NCBI GenBank assembly: GCA_035273665.1
Contig: DATEOW010000129.1
Coordinates: 1 to 12,253 of the forward strand
DNA: 12,253 nucleotides
Source of the DNA: DATEEW01 sp035273665
Lineage (GTDB): Bacteria; Pseudomonadota; Gammaproteobacteria; Burkholderiales; SG8-39
Direction: 5' to 3'
Position numbers and translations under genes: made by a program. Each line of letters starts with the position of its first letter. Position 1 is the first letter of the stretch. The notes under the pieces are model-generated. The model made no database searches. It was not told the origin of the DNA and saw only the letters and a list, made by a program, of their open reading frames with translations. This document shows positions 1 to 6,967 of this stretch, piece by piece.

Positions 1-30
1 CGGCAGCCCGCATTCTAATGCCGGCTGCCG
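1..30. repeat. 8-bp perfect inverted repeat at the left edge
   Basis: The first eight bases (CGGCAGCC) are the exact reverse complement of bases 23-30 (GGCTGCCG), leaving a 14-base loop. No T-run follows on the + strand, so it does not look like a complete rightward terminator. The window begins at the stem, so the stem may be longer outside. It could be a terminator or operator of an upstream gene, or chance in GC-rich DNA. Confidence 0.35.
12..17 (-). promoter_or_regulatory. possible -10 box of a leftward promoter
   Basis: Read on the - strand this is TAGAAT, the same hexamer found in the proposed hemC promoter. It would drive a divergent gene beyond the left edge. I see no good -35 box at the usual spacing, and the hexamer lies in the loop of the inverted repeat at 1-30. 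This is a weak call. Confidence 0.2.
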
Positions 31-71
31 CCACGAAACTGCCCTCCGTCAAGGCCCTCGCAGAGGCCGAA

Positions 72-80
72 TGTTATGAT
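72..80 (+). promoter_or_regulatory. extended -10 promoter element for thiS
   Basis: Bases 72-80 read TGT followed by TATGAT, an extended -10 element one mismatch from TATAAT. No convincing -35 box lies at 16-18 bases, which extended -10 promoters can tolerate. Transcription would start near 87, giving a leader of only about 24 bases before the thiS ATG. That is too short for a TPP riboswitch. The call rests on the motif only. Confidence 0.35.
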
Positions 81-110
81 TCGCCCTCTGTTCCATCTCC
101 CCTCACGCCA

Positions 111-314
111 ATGATCGAACTATCCATCAATGGTGAATTAAAGCGCATTCCCGCCCCTATCGATGTGGCGGGGCTTCTGGCCGAATTGACGCTCACGGGC
201 AAGAAAGTCGCCGTCGAGCGCAACGGCGAAATCGTCCCGCGCAGTCTATATGCCAATACCCGCCTGACCCACGGCGACAAACTGGAAATCGTGGTCGCAG
301 TGGGTGGCGGCTAA
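111..314 (+). CDS. thiS: ThiS, sulfur carrier protein for thiamine thiazole synthesis
   Basis: This is a 67-residue ubiquitin-like protein. ThiS is adenylated at its C-terminus, carries sulfur as a thiocarboxylate, and donates it to ThiG in the cytoplasm. The sequence shows the short beta-grasp pattern, the family segment VAVERNGEIVPRS (residues 33-45), a hydrophobic LEIVVAV strand and the essential C-terminal Gly-Gly (66-67). I chose ATG 111 because the product then has the family's usual length and begins with the first beta strand (MIELSINGE). An in-frame ATG at 18 would add 31 residues that do not resemble ThiS. No Shine-Dalgarno sequence precedes ATG 111; the bases before it are pyrimidine-rich. 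thiG starts 27 bases downstream, so the two are almost certainly co-transcribed. No adenylyltransferase (thiF), thiO or thiE lies in the window. Confidence 0.93.
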   Translation: MIELSINGELKRIPAPIDVAGLLAELTLTGKKVAVERNGEIVPRSLYANTRLTHGDKLEIVVAVGGG

Positions 315-329
315 GCCGCGACTTGATTC

Positions 330-335
330 AAAGGA
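330..335 (+). promoter_or_regulatory. ribosome binding site of thiG
   Basis: AAAGGA lies six bases before the thiG ATG at 342, in the 27-base gap after thiS. It supports that start codon, and it contrasts with thiS and trmB, which have no visible Shine-Dalgarno sequence. Confidence 0.7.
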
Positions 336-341
336 TTTGCA

Positions 342-1163
342 ATGAACGCCCCTGCTTCTACAACCACTTTGAGCACTGACGCGCTGACCATTGCCGGCAA
401 AGCCTACGGTTCCCGTCTGCTGGTCGGCACGGGGAAATATAAGGACTTCGATGAGACACGGCGCGCAATCGAAGCGAGCGGCGCAGAAATCGTGACGGTA
501 GCCATCCGGCGCACGAACATTGGTCAGAACGCAAATGAACCGTCCTTGCTCGATGCCGTGCCGCCATCGAAATACACCTATCTGCCGAACACCGCAGGCT
601 GTTACTCGGCAGAGGATGCGGTCCGCACTTTGCGCCTTGCCCGCGAACTACTGGACGGTCATAACCTGGTGAAGTTGGAAGTGCTCGGCGACCCGCACAC
701 CCTCTTCCCGAACGTTCTTGAAACCCTGCAGGCCGCGAAGACCTTAGTCGCCGAAGGCTTCGACGTCATGGTTTACACCAGCGACGACCCGATTATCGCG
801 AGGCAACTGGAAGAAATCGGGTGCGTCGCCATCATGCCCCTTGCTTCGCTCATCGGTTCGGGCATGGGCATTCTGAACCCCTGGAATCTGCAGCTCATTA
901 TCGAGCAGTCCAAGGTGCCGGTTTTAGTCGATGCCGGCGTGGGCACCGCATCCGATGCGGCCATTGCGCTCGAACTCGGCTGTGACGGTGTTTTGATGAA
1001 CACTGCAATCGCCGCTGCCAAGGATCCCGTCCTCATGGCGGGCGCCATGAAAAAAGCAGTTGAGGCCGGCCGCGAAGCCTTCCTCGCCGGCCGCATGCCT
1101 CGAAAACTTTATTCCGCTATGCCCAGTTCCCCCACAGGCGGAATGATTAGTCCTTCGCGTTAA
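342..1163 (+). CDS. thiG: ThiG, thiazole synthase
   Basis: ThiG is a TIM-barrel enzyme that builds the thiazole phosphate moiety of thiamine from 1-deoxy-D-xylulose 5-phosphate, dehydroglycine and the sulfur on ThiS. At 273 residues it is slightly longer than the usual ~255-265 because of a Thr/Ser-rich N-terminal extension of about 15 residues. Visible family motifs are LLVGTGKYKDF (26-36), VTVAIRR (51-57), the Schiff-base lysine K111 in VKLEVLGD, MPLASLIGSGMGILNP (165-180), VDAGVGTASDAA (196-207) and GVLMNTAIA (216-224). The last three are the phosphate- and substrate-binding loops. The ATG is supported by AAAGGA at good spacing. It follows thiS and precedes trmB by 10 bases. The pairing with ThiS, its sulfur donor, confirms the assignment. 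Confidence 0.97.
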   Translation: MNAPASTTTLSTDALTIAGKAYGSRLLVGTGKYKDFDETRRAIEASGAEIVTVAIRRTNIGQNANEPSLLDAVPPSKYTYLPNTAGCYSAEDAVRTLRLARELLDGHNLVKLEVLGDPHTLFPNVLETLQAAKTLVAEGFDVMVYTSDDPIIARQLEEIGCVAIMPLASLIGSGMGILNPWNLQLIIEQSKVPVLVDAGVGTASDAAIALELGCDGVLMNTAIAAAKDPVLMAGAMKKAVEAGREAFLAGRMPRKLYSAMPSSPTGGMISPSR

Positions 1164-1173
1164 CCGCCCCTCT

Positions 1174-1857
1174 ATGAGCAACGCGCCTTTCCCGCGCCGT
1201 TCGGTGCGCAGCTTTGTGCTGCGTCAAGGGCGCGTATCCAATGCCCAAAGTCGCGCCCATGAAGCGTTGATGCCTGCTTATGGACTCACTTTCCAAGCTG
1301 CGCCTCTCGACTTCGCAAAGATCTTCGGCCGCGCTGCGCCGACGATTCTCGAAATCGGCTTCGGGATGGGAGAGACCACCGCCGACATTGCAGAGGCGCA
1401 TCCGGAGCAGAACTATCTGGCCATCGAGGTGCATACGCCAGGCGTAGGCAGTCTGCTCAAACAAATTCAGGCGCGAGCGCTTCTGAACGTTCGCATCATT
1501 CAACATGATGCCGTCGAGGTGTTGGAACACATGATTCCGCCCGTCAGTCTCGCCGGCGTGCACGTCTTTTTCCCCGACCCTTGGCCGAAAAAACGACATC
1601 ACAAACGCCGCCTCATCCAAGCGCCTTTCGTTAAGCTTCTTGCCTCGCGCATGGCTTCGGACGCCTATCTTCACGCAGCAACGGACTGGGAAGCGTATGC
1701 GGTGCAAATACTCGCCGTTTTGCGCGAAGAGCCTTCGCTAATAAACACCGCCGACAATTTTGCACACCGGCCTGCAGATCGCCCACAAACGAAGTTTGAA
1801 ACGCGCGGCTTGCGCTTGGGCCACGAGGTGTGGGACATCGTATTTCGGAAAACCTAA
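1174..1857 (+). CDS. trmB: TrmB, tRNA (guanine-N7-)-methyltransferase
   Basis: TrmB methylates N7 of G46 in the variable loop of many tRNAs, using S-adenosylmethionine. The 227-residue protein matches the family length (E. coli about 239). Motifs seen: RSFVLRQGR near the N-terminus (12-20), the SAM-binding loop EIGFGMGE (60-67), IEVHTPG (84-90), the family signature FFPDPWPKKRHHKRR (132-146), and the C-terminal RPQTKFETRG (203-212), which contributes to tRNA and SAM binding. The ATG lies 10 bases after the thiG stop and lacks a Shine-Dalgarno sequence, so translation probably depends on coupling to thiG. Its TAA stop (1855-1857) overlaps the TAG stop (complement of 1854-1856) of the DUF1631 gene on the other strand. 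There is no functional link to thiamine; the shared transcript appears to be a conserved neighbourhood only. Confidence 0.96.
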   Translation: MSNAPFPRRSVRSFVLRQGRVSNAQSRAHEALMPAYGLTFQAAPLDFAKIFGRAAPTILEIGFGMGETTADIAEAHPEQNYLAIEVHTPGVGSLLKQIQARALLNVRIIQHDAVEVLEHMIPPVSLAGVHVFFPDPWPKKRHHKRRLIQAPFVKLLASRMASDAYLHAATDWEAYAVQILAVLREEPSLINTADNFAHRPADRPQTKFETRGLRLGHEVWDIVFRKT

Positions 1858-3941
1858 GACGCGGACCCCGTTTCGCCGATTACCGATGCCAGCGCACGGC
1901 CCAAGGGACTTTCCTGCTCGCCGAGCATCCGAATCGAACCTTTGGCGATGGCAGCGGACAACTCCTCCGAAGTGAACGTACGCGGTGCTGCAGAAGCGGA
2001 GATGAAAGCGTACCGCGTCTTGCCGGGACTCACCCAACTGAGACGTGCTCGGATCGGCGGCTCGCTATCGTTGAACTCCACCAAGGCGCGTTCGGGCAGC
2101 AAGCTGTGCCGAGGTCTGAACGCAGGTTGATAAACCAGCCGGTCGGCTAATCCAGGGGGCGAAGCGCTTGGCATGACAACCTCTCCGCTGCGCGCTCTTT
2201 GCAAAATTGCGGTGTGACTTTGCATCAAGGCGTCGAGGAAGGCCCGTTTTTCCTCCTCGCCAAGATCGATCGCAGTCATCCCCTGTTGCGCGGCCTTGAT
2301 GAGCGGCGGCAAGGAAATGGTAAACGCGTTGATCTCCTGCCGTGTCTTGGGGCGAACGCTGGCGAGCAAGGATTCCATGGTCTCCAGTGCTGTTTTCCAT
2401 TGATCCTCATCGCCACTGAGCCGAGTGCCCGCCAAAAGCTGAGACCAATACTGTTGTAAGAAATCGCCCAAAAACTGGGGCGTATCGGGACTTAAGGCGG
2501 CGTCTACAGCGCCCTTTGCTTGGGCCATCGCCTGCGCTTCGCTTTCTTGCTCCAGCAATCGGTCGGTAAGCGCGCTCAACCCGCTTTCTTTCGATTCGGC
2601 AGCTTGACGATACAGGACGTCCAGTCGCCCCTTTGCGTCTTGGAAAAGGGACAAGTCGCTGTCGAAATCGCGAATCAACTCATCAACAATTTCTCGCAGA
2701 CCCAAGACAAAATCCCCCTCCGGCCGCATATCGATAACCGGATCGCTCCCCTTTTCCGTCATGGAATCGAGCAAGACGCGCAGTGGATGCTCCCGCCGCG
2801 CAAAAAAACTGCGATCAAGCAATGCTGCTTTGAGCGCGACGATCTGAAGCCGAGCGATCTCATCACGAACGGGCTGCGCGAGCGTCTTCTCGCTTAGGAG
2901 AAAATCGAAAATCACGGCAACCAGCTCGCCGGTGAGGCGATCGAGGGGGTGTTCATCCGCCTTTTGCATGCCTTCGATGATCGATCGCAGATCGCCCGCA
3001 CTTGCCTCGGATGGTTTCGCAGAGAGATTCCTCTGCATTTGCGTCAGCATTTCCAGCAAATCCGGGTCAGGCCGGGTGCTCAACGCTTGCGCATACATCA
3101 CCCCGTCCTCGTCGGCCAACATGCGCGCACCGTACTTGCGATTGACTTCCTGCCCTTGCAAGAGCGTTGTCAGGATTGCGGCAAGATCGATGGGCGATGA
3201 GCTGCTGCCCGGCATGAGTTCGCGCAAGGCCATCGCTTGACTGATTTGCACCCCATCGACACTTTTTCGAATGGCTTGGCGGTTTGACTTGTCGCGCTCG
3301 ATTTGCGGACGGTAATCCGAACGAACCCCTGCACGAATGAACAGCTCGTTCAGTTCGTCATAAAGCGCATTCAAACCGGCGGTGATATGCGGCTGGAACA
3401 CATTCACCAGCGTGTCCTGCACCACCTCGCCTTCGACCAGACGTTCCAATACCGATCGAACCGCTTTCAACACCGTCCCTGGGCCGATGGGATTTCGCAC
3501 GCCGTCGGCTTTTGCTACCCCGAGCATGTCCGCCATGCGGATTTCCACGGCAAAGAGCGCGCCGCCGTCGATTTCATCGAGACTTTTTTGTACGAGCTTG
3601 CGCAGTCCCATCTGTTGATTCAACACGGCGTCGTCTAAAAGATCGAACTCCGCAAAGCGGTGGGCGCCGCTATTCTGCGCGCCGGTCAACCAACCGATTT
3701 TCTCGTCGAAGGTTGCCTGGATTGCATCTTCGAATTGCGGCAGAAAACCTTTCACGCTCAGCGCGGCGACCGCGTCGACCGCTCGTAAAAGGAGTTGGTG
3801 TTCTTCGTGCGATTGGGCTTGCGCCCCAAGGCCCTGGAAATCCTGCGGCGCCGATTTCAGCGCATCCGCGGCGCTCGCATTCATTTTCAACCGCATCAGC
3901 TCGCGCACTTGCGCCAGCAACTGAGGGTTGAAGCCGCTCAC
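1854..3941 (-). CDS. DUF1631 family protein, function unknown
   Basis: This is a 695-residue, mostly helical, apparently soluble protein that I assign to the DUF1631 family. Family-like segments are the N-terminal helical region with RNPIGPGTVLKAV (149-161), LNALYDELNELFIRAGV (190-206), and a C-terminal beta-rich module with RARLSWVSPGKTRYAF (631-646). That module loosely resembles the PilZ-like barrel ends reported for this family, but I see no complete c-di-GMP motif. No signal peptide or membrane segment is evident. The start is GTG (complement of 3939-3941), overlapping the hemY TGA as GTGA, so translation is coupled to hemY; a GAGG lies about 11 bases upstream. It is the last gene of the hem operon. 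Some relatives have been labelled thymidine phosphorylase in databases, and nothing here supports that. The family call is fairly sure; the function is unknown. Confidence 0.82.
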   Translation of the reverse strand: MSGFNPQLLAQVRELMRLKMNASAADALKSAPQDFQGLGAQAQSHEEHQLLLRAVDAVAALSVKGFLPQFEDAIQATFDEKIGWLTGAQNSGAHRFAEFDLLDDAVLNQQMGLRKLVQKSLDEIDGGALFAVEIRMADMLGVAKADGVRNPIGPGTVLKAVRSVLERLVEGEVVQDTLVNVFQPHITAGLNALYDELNELFIRAGVRSDYRPQIERDKSNRQAIRKSVDGVQISQAMALRELMPGSSSSPIDLAAILTTLLQGQEVNRKYGARMLADEDGVMYAQALSTRPDPDLLEMLTQMQRNLSAKPSEASAGDLRSIIEGMQKADEHPLDRLTGELVAVIFDFLLSEKTLAQPVRDEIARLQIVALKAALLDRSFFARREHPLRVLLDSMTEKGSDPVIDMRPEGDFVLGLREIVDELIRDFDSDLSLFQDAKGRLDVLYRQAAESKESGLSALTDRLLEQESEAQAMAQAKGAVDAALSPDTPQFLGDFLQQYWSQLLAGTRLSGDEDQWKTALETMESLLASVRPKTRQEINAFTISLPPLIKAAQQGMTAIDLGEEEKRAFLDALMQSHTAILQRARSGEVVMPSASPPGLADRLVYQPAFRPRHSLLPERALVEFNDSEPPIRARLSWVSPGKTRYAFISASAAPRTFTSEELSAAIAKGSIRMLGEQESPLGRALASVIGETGSAS

Positions 3942-5116
3942 GCGGGAATGCCCTCGTCGGCCGCCTTTTTATAGTGTTTGTTGGCGTCGTCGAATTTTTC
4001 CAATCTTTCGCACAGCTTCGCCAGTTCGCGATGAGCGGTGCGAGTCGGCTGTTGATTCAAGCTTGCCTCGAGATAGCTGGCGGCTTTCCCCCACAACTGG
4101 CAATACACGCAGAGACGCCCCAACGTTAGCAACAGTGCAGGGTCGCGTGGCCGTGACTTCAGCCAAGCTTCGCATTGCTGAATACGATCAAGCGCATCCT
4201 CGTCCTCACATTCGCCATAAAGCAGCGCCAGCTCGCTTGACCATTCCGCATTGAGTGCGTCGGCAATAATTTTGTGCGCTTCCTTACAACCCCCCATGCC
4301 CATGAACAATCTCGCAGCAATGGCGGCAATGCGAGGTTCACGTTTTTCCTGGCTCGAAAGCTCACGCCAAAACGCTCGCAACCCATCGCTATCGAGGCCT
4401 TTGCGCTTCAGACCTTCGACGATCGCGGTAATGCGCATCTGCTCTGTTGCCAATCGCGACAGGGGGTCGCGCTTTTCGAGGATGCGGACCAGCCGGATAA
4501 CCTCGTCCCAATTTTGGGCGCCCTGTTCGGCGCGTAACATCAGCCGCAAAGTGGCGACCTGCTTGGGTCCGTGCTCATGAAGTTCGCGCAGCAGCGCACG
4601 CGCTTCATCGAAACGGCGTTCGTCTAGAAGCATTTCCGCTCGCGCGGCAATCTGGGCCCGACGCGAGTGGCCGGGCACTTGCGCAGCGCGATCGAGCCAT
4701 TCGTCTCGGCGAGGAAAGGCGCGGAGCGCATGCGCTGCCCTTGCCGCGAGCAAGGCCGAAACCGTCGGCGCCGTGTGCATTTCGAAAGCGCGTACCGCGT
4801 ACCGGTGCGCTCGCGCATACCGCCCCTCTAGAAAAGCCTCCCACGCGTGGCGTAACGCGGATTGCCCCTTTGCGTCTCGGCGGCGACGTCGATATGCGGC
4901 GATGTAAGAAGGCAGGCTCAGTGTATGACTGAGTCCTCGCAGCAAAAGATAAGCCCCGAAAAAAGACAGCAGCAGGGTCGCAATAAGAACAGGGAGCGAA
5001 ATTTCTATCCGGTAGGGCGGATAGATCAACAAGGCATAACTGTCGCTGTAGCGCGTGACCAGAGAGAGCGTAACCGCCAACGCAAAAATCAGCAGAAAGG
5101 AAATCAACCAGCGCAT
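3938..5116 (-). CDS. hemY: HemY-like membrane protein with TPR repeats
   Basis: This is the proteobacterial HemY of the hemCDXY cluster, not the Gram-positive protoporphyrinogen oxidase of the same name. The 392-residue protein has two N-terminal membrane helices (about 4-21 and 40-60) separated by the family segment YALLIYPPYRIEIS (27-40). An arginine-rich cytoplasmic stretch follows (76-81). The rest is a TPR-like helical repeat array, including WEAFLEGRYARAHRYA (92-107) and a C-terminal unit near 340-385 (LCERLEKFDDANKHYKKA). HemY is thought to be an accessory or scaffold protein at the inner membrane for porphyrin synthesis; its biochemistry is not settled. AAGGA overlapping the hemDX stop codon lies three bases before the ATG. 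The hemY TGA overlaps the GTG start of the DUF1631 gene. Length and topology fit the family. Confidence 0.93.
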   Translation of the reverse strand: MRWLISFLLIFALAVTLSLVTRYSDSYALLIYPPYRIEISLPVLIATLLLSFFGAYLLLRGLSHTLSLPSYIAAYRRRRRDAKGQSALRHAWEAFLEGRYARAHRYAVRAFEMHTAPTVSALLAARAAHALRAFPRRDEWLDRAAQVPGHSRRAQIAARAEMLLDERRFDEARALLRELHEHGPKQVATLRLMLRAEQGAQNWDEVIRLVRILEKRDPLSRLATEQMRITAIVEGLKRKGLDSDGLRAFWRELSSQEKREPRIAAIAARLFMGMGGCKEAHKIIADALNAEWSSELALLYGECEDEDALDRIQQCEAWLKSRPRDPALLLTLGRLCVYCQLWGKAASYLEASLNQQPTRTAHRELAKLCERLEKFDDANKHYKKAADEGIPA

Positions 5117-5119
5117 GGT

Positions 5120-5124
5120 TCCTT
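5120..5124 (-). promoter_or_regulatory. ribosome binding site of hemY, overlapping the hemDX stop
   Basis: On the - strand the junction reads TAAGGAACCATG. The hemDX TAA stop supplies the first two A's of the AAGGA ribosome site of hemY, which has a short spacer of three bases. This arrangement favours reinitiation by ribosomes finishing hemDX. Confidence 0.65.
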
Positions 5125-6967
5125 AACGCACGCGTTCACGCGGCAGTTTTAGATTTTGTATGGCGGCAAGGCTATCTGAAATGGTGGGTAGATCGACGTT
5201 GACTGCCGCCTCATGGAGTTGTGCCACAGTCCCCGCTGCCGTTACGACAGCCTTTTCGCGTGGGTCGAAATATCCACGCAAGATTTGTTCAGCCGCTTTC
5301 ATATCCGCCCGGAACGCGTTCTGATCTCGTTGCAAGAGGGCGATGCGCCCATGCAAAAGACGCAGCTTTAAATTCTCGCGAGCGAAATATCGCTGCTCAG
5401 GCGACAGCAACTTCTGATCGACCGCATCCAGCCGCTGGACCCGTACGAGTTGTCGCAATTCCTGCCAAGCGCCCTGGGGCCACCGTCTCCACCATGGAGC
5501 GTCGGTCTGCGCTACCGCCGGGGCATCTTCTTTCGCACGCGCATCGATCAACAAAGGCAGGCTATCTGCCTGGGCGATGACTTGATCCACGCGCAAAGTC
5601 ATACCCGTCACGTCGACGTTCGGTGCGGCTCGCAATTTCTCAATATCTCGAGCAACCGCTTTGCGTAAGGCAAGCAATTGCGGCCGGTCGGATCGCGCAA
5701 GCCGAGCGTCCACACTTTGCAATGCCAGCAAGGCGGCTTGCACATTGCCCGCCAGTTGCAATTGTTGGGATGCGATCGTCAGCGTTTGCTCGATCTCCGC
5801 CAGGACCCAGTCATCGCGATTTCGAGACAATTCCTGATAAAGCGTTTCCAGGGCGACCTGCTGACTTTGAGCTTCCGCTTGCTTGGCATCCAAGGCGCCG
5901 ACTTTGGCTTGCATTTCACGCACGGCTTCCTGCGTCGCCTGGGAAATCAGACGCGCATCCCGCGCTTCCGCCGAGACATCGCGAACCTGACGCGCAATCT
6001 GTTCCCGCGTCTGGTTCAACTGACGCCGCATGTCATACCAGCCCGCGGCTGCGGCGAGAATTGCAAGTCCGCACAGAACCAGCGCAATGGATGAATTGCC
6101 CGCGCGACGGCGTTCGCGCTGCTTGGCAGCGGGAACGGGTGTCACACCCGGCGGCGGATCAATGGATGGGTCAGTCATGATCTCGTTATTCGGCGATTCC
6201 CGAACTCTAACGGAAAACCCGTCTAATGCCGACAATAGGCCCTCGTCGCCCGGCGGCGTAAGAATGATCGCGCTATGACCGAGCGCACGCGCCTGATCGG
6301 CAATGCGCGCATGCGGCAAGAGTAGCGGTGTGTGCAACAACCAGGAAAGCGCGTCGGGTCCCAACATCCGATGCAAGTTGCGCAAGCCCTCGCTGGATGT
6401 CACGACAATCGCGTCGATGCGGCCCGCCGCCCCAGCCTGACGTAAGGGCCCTGAATCCACCTGCGGCATGATGCGCCGATAACAAGCCGCATAGTCGATG
6501 TGCGCACCGCGCGCCGCCAAGGTATCGCCCAAAAGCGGTCGCCCGCCTTCCCCGCGAAAAATGACGATGCGTTTGCCATTTACGTCTTGGAGCGCGGGCA
6601 AGCCGAGCAGACTTTCGCTGTCGTAACGCCCCTCCGGAACGGACACGTTGCGCACACCATAGTCACGCAATACCGCCGCGCTCGCGGGCCCAACGGTTGC
6701 CGCAGCAAGATCGCTCGGCCAGGAACGTCCCTCGGCATGAATGAACCGCATCGCGCGATGCGTCGCGTTGGGACTGATGAAGATCGCCATGTCATAGCTG
6801 TCCAAGCGACCGGCAACGTCTCGCAATGCCGAGCTGTCGTCGATGTCAGCAATGGCAAGTACGGGAAACACAATCGCGTCGCCTCCCCGCTTGCGAATCT
6901 CCGCCGCAAGACCCTCGTTTTGACCTTCCGGCCGCGTCAACACAACGCAAATGCCCGCGAGGCTCAT
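5123..6967 (-). CDS. hemDX: Fused uroporphyrinogen-III synthase HemD / membrane protein HemX
   Basis: A single 614-residue frame joins two proteins that are separate genes in enterobacteria. Residues 1 to about 255 are HemD, which cyclises and inverts ring D of hydroxymethylbilane to uroporphyrinogen III. Motifs: VVLTRPEGQN (8-17), FISPNATHRAM (63-73), TVGPASAAVL (91-100) and IVVTSSEGLRNL (187-198). A Pro-rich linker (266-280) follows. Residues from about 282 are HemX: a basic stretch (KQRERRR), one membrane helix (292-311), a coiled coil (about 314-380) and a helical domain to the end, with WVLAEIEQTL (387-396) and WWRRWPQGAWQELRQLV (492-508). HemX was once annotated as uroporphyrinogen-III methyltransferase, but no SAM-binding domain is seen. 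The HemD part would be cytoplasmic and tethered to the membrane. Met264 in the linker could be an internal start for free HemX. The ATG overlaps the hemC stop (ATGA). Confidence 0.94.
   Translation of the reverse strand: MSLAGICVVLTRPEGQNEGLAAEIRKRGGDAIVFPVLAIADIDDSSALRDVAGRLDSYDMAIFISPNATHRAMRFIHAEGRSWPSDLAAATVGPASAAVLRDYGVRNVSVPEGRYDSESLLGLPALQDVNGKRIVIFRGEGGRPLLGDTLAARGAHIDYAACYRRIMPQVDSGPLRQAGAAGRIDAIVVTSSEGLRNLHRMLGPDALSWLLHTPLLLPHARIADQARALGHSAIILTPPGDEGLLSALDGFSVRVRESPNNEIMTDPSIDPPPGVTPVPAAKQRERRRAGNSSIALVLCGLAILAAAAGWYDMRRQLNQTREQIARQVRDVSAEARDARLISQATQEAVREMQAKVGALDAKQAEAQSQQVALETLYQELSRNRDDWVLAEIEQTLTIASQQLQLAGNVQAALLALQSVDARLARSDRPQLLALRKAVARDIEKLRAAPNVDVTGMTLRVDQVIAQADSLPLLIDARAKEDAPAVAQTDAPWWRRWPQGAWQELRQLVRVQRLDAVDQKLLSPEQRYFARENLKLRLLHGRIALLQRDQNAFRADMKAAEQILRGYFDPREKAVVTAAGTVAQLHEAAVNVDLPTISDSLAAIQNLKLPRERVR

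Noticed and set aside
18..110. N-terminal extension of ThiS from ATG 18
   Set aside because: The 31 added residues do not resemble ThiS, and the family is only about 65-70 residues long. The proposed promoter -10 would also fall inside the extension.
1147..1707. 186-residue open frame on the - strand opposite trmB
   Set aside because: It lies wholly opposite the conserved trmB and thiG coding sequence, shows no family motif, and has a His/Arg-rich composition typical of an antisense shadow frame.
4612..4624. GCGTTCGTC, one mismatch from the Pseudomonas AlgR box CCGTTCGTC
   Set aside because: It lies deep within the hemY coding sequence, and a single near-match of nine bases is expected by chance in 12 kb.
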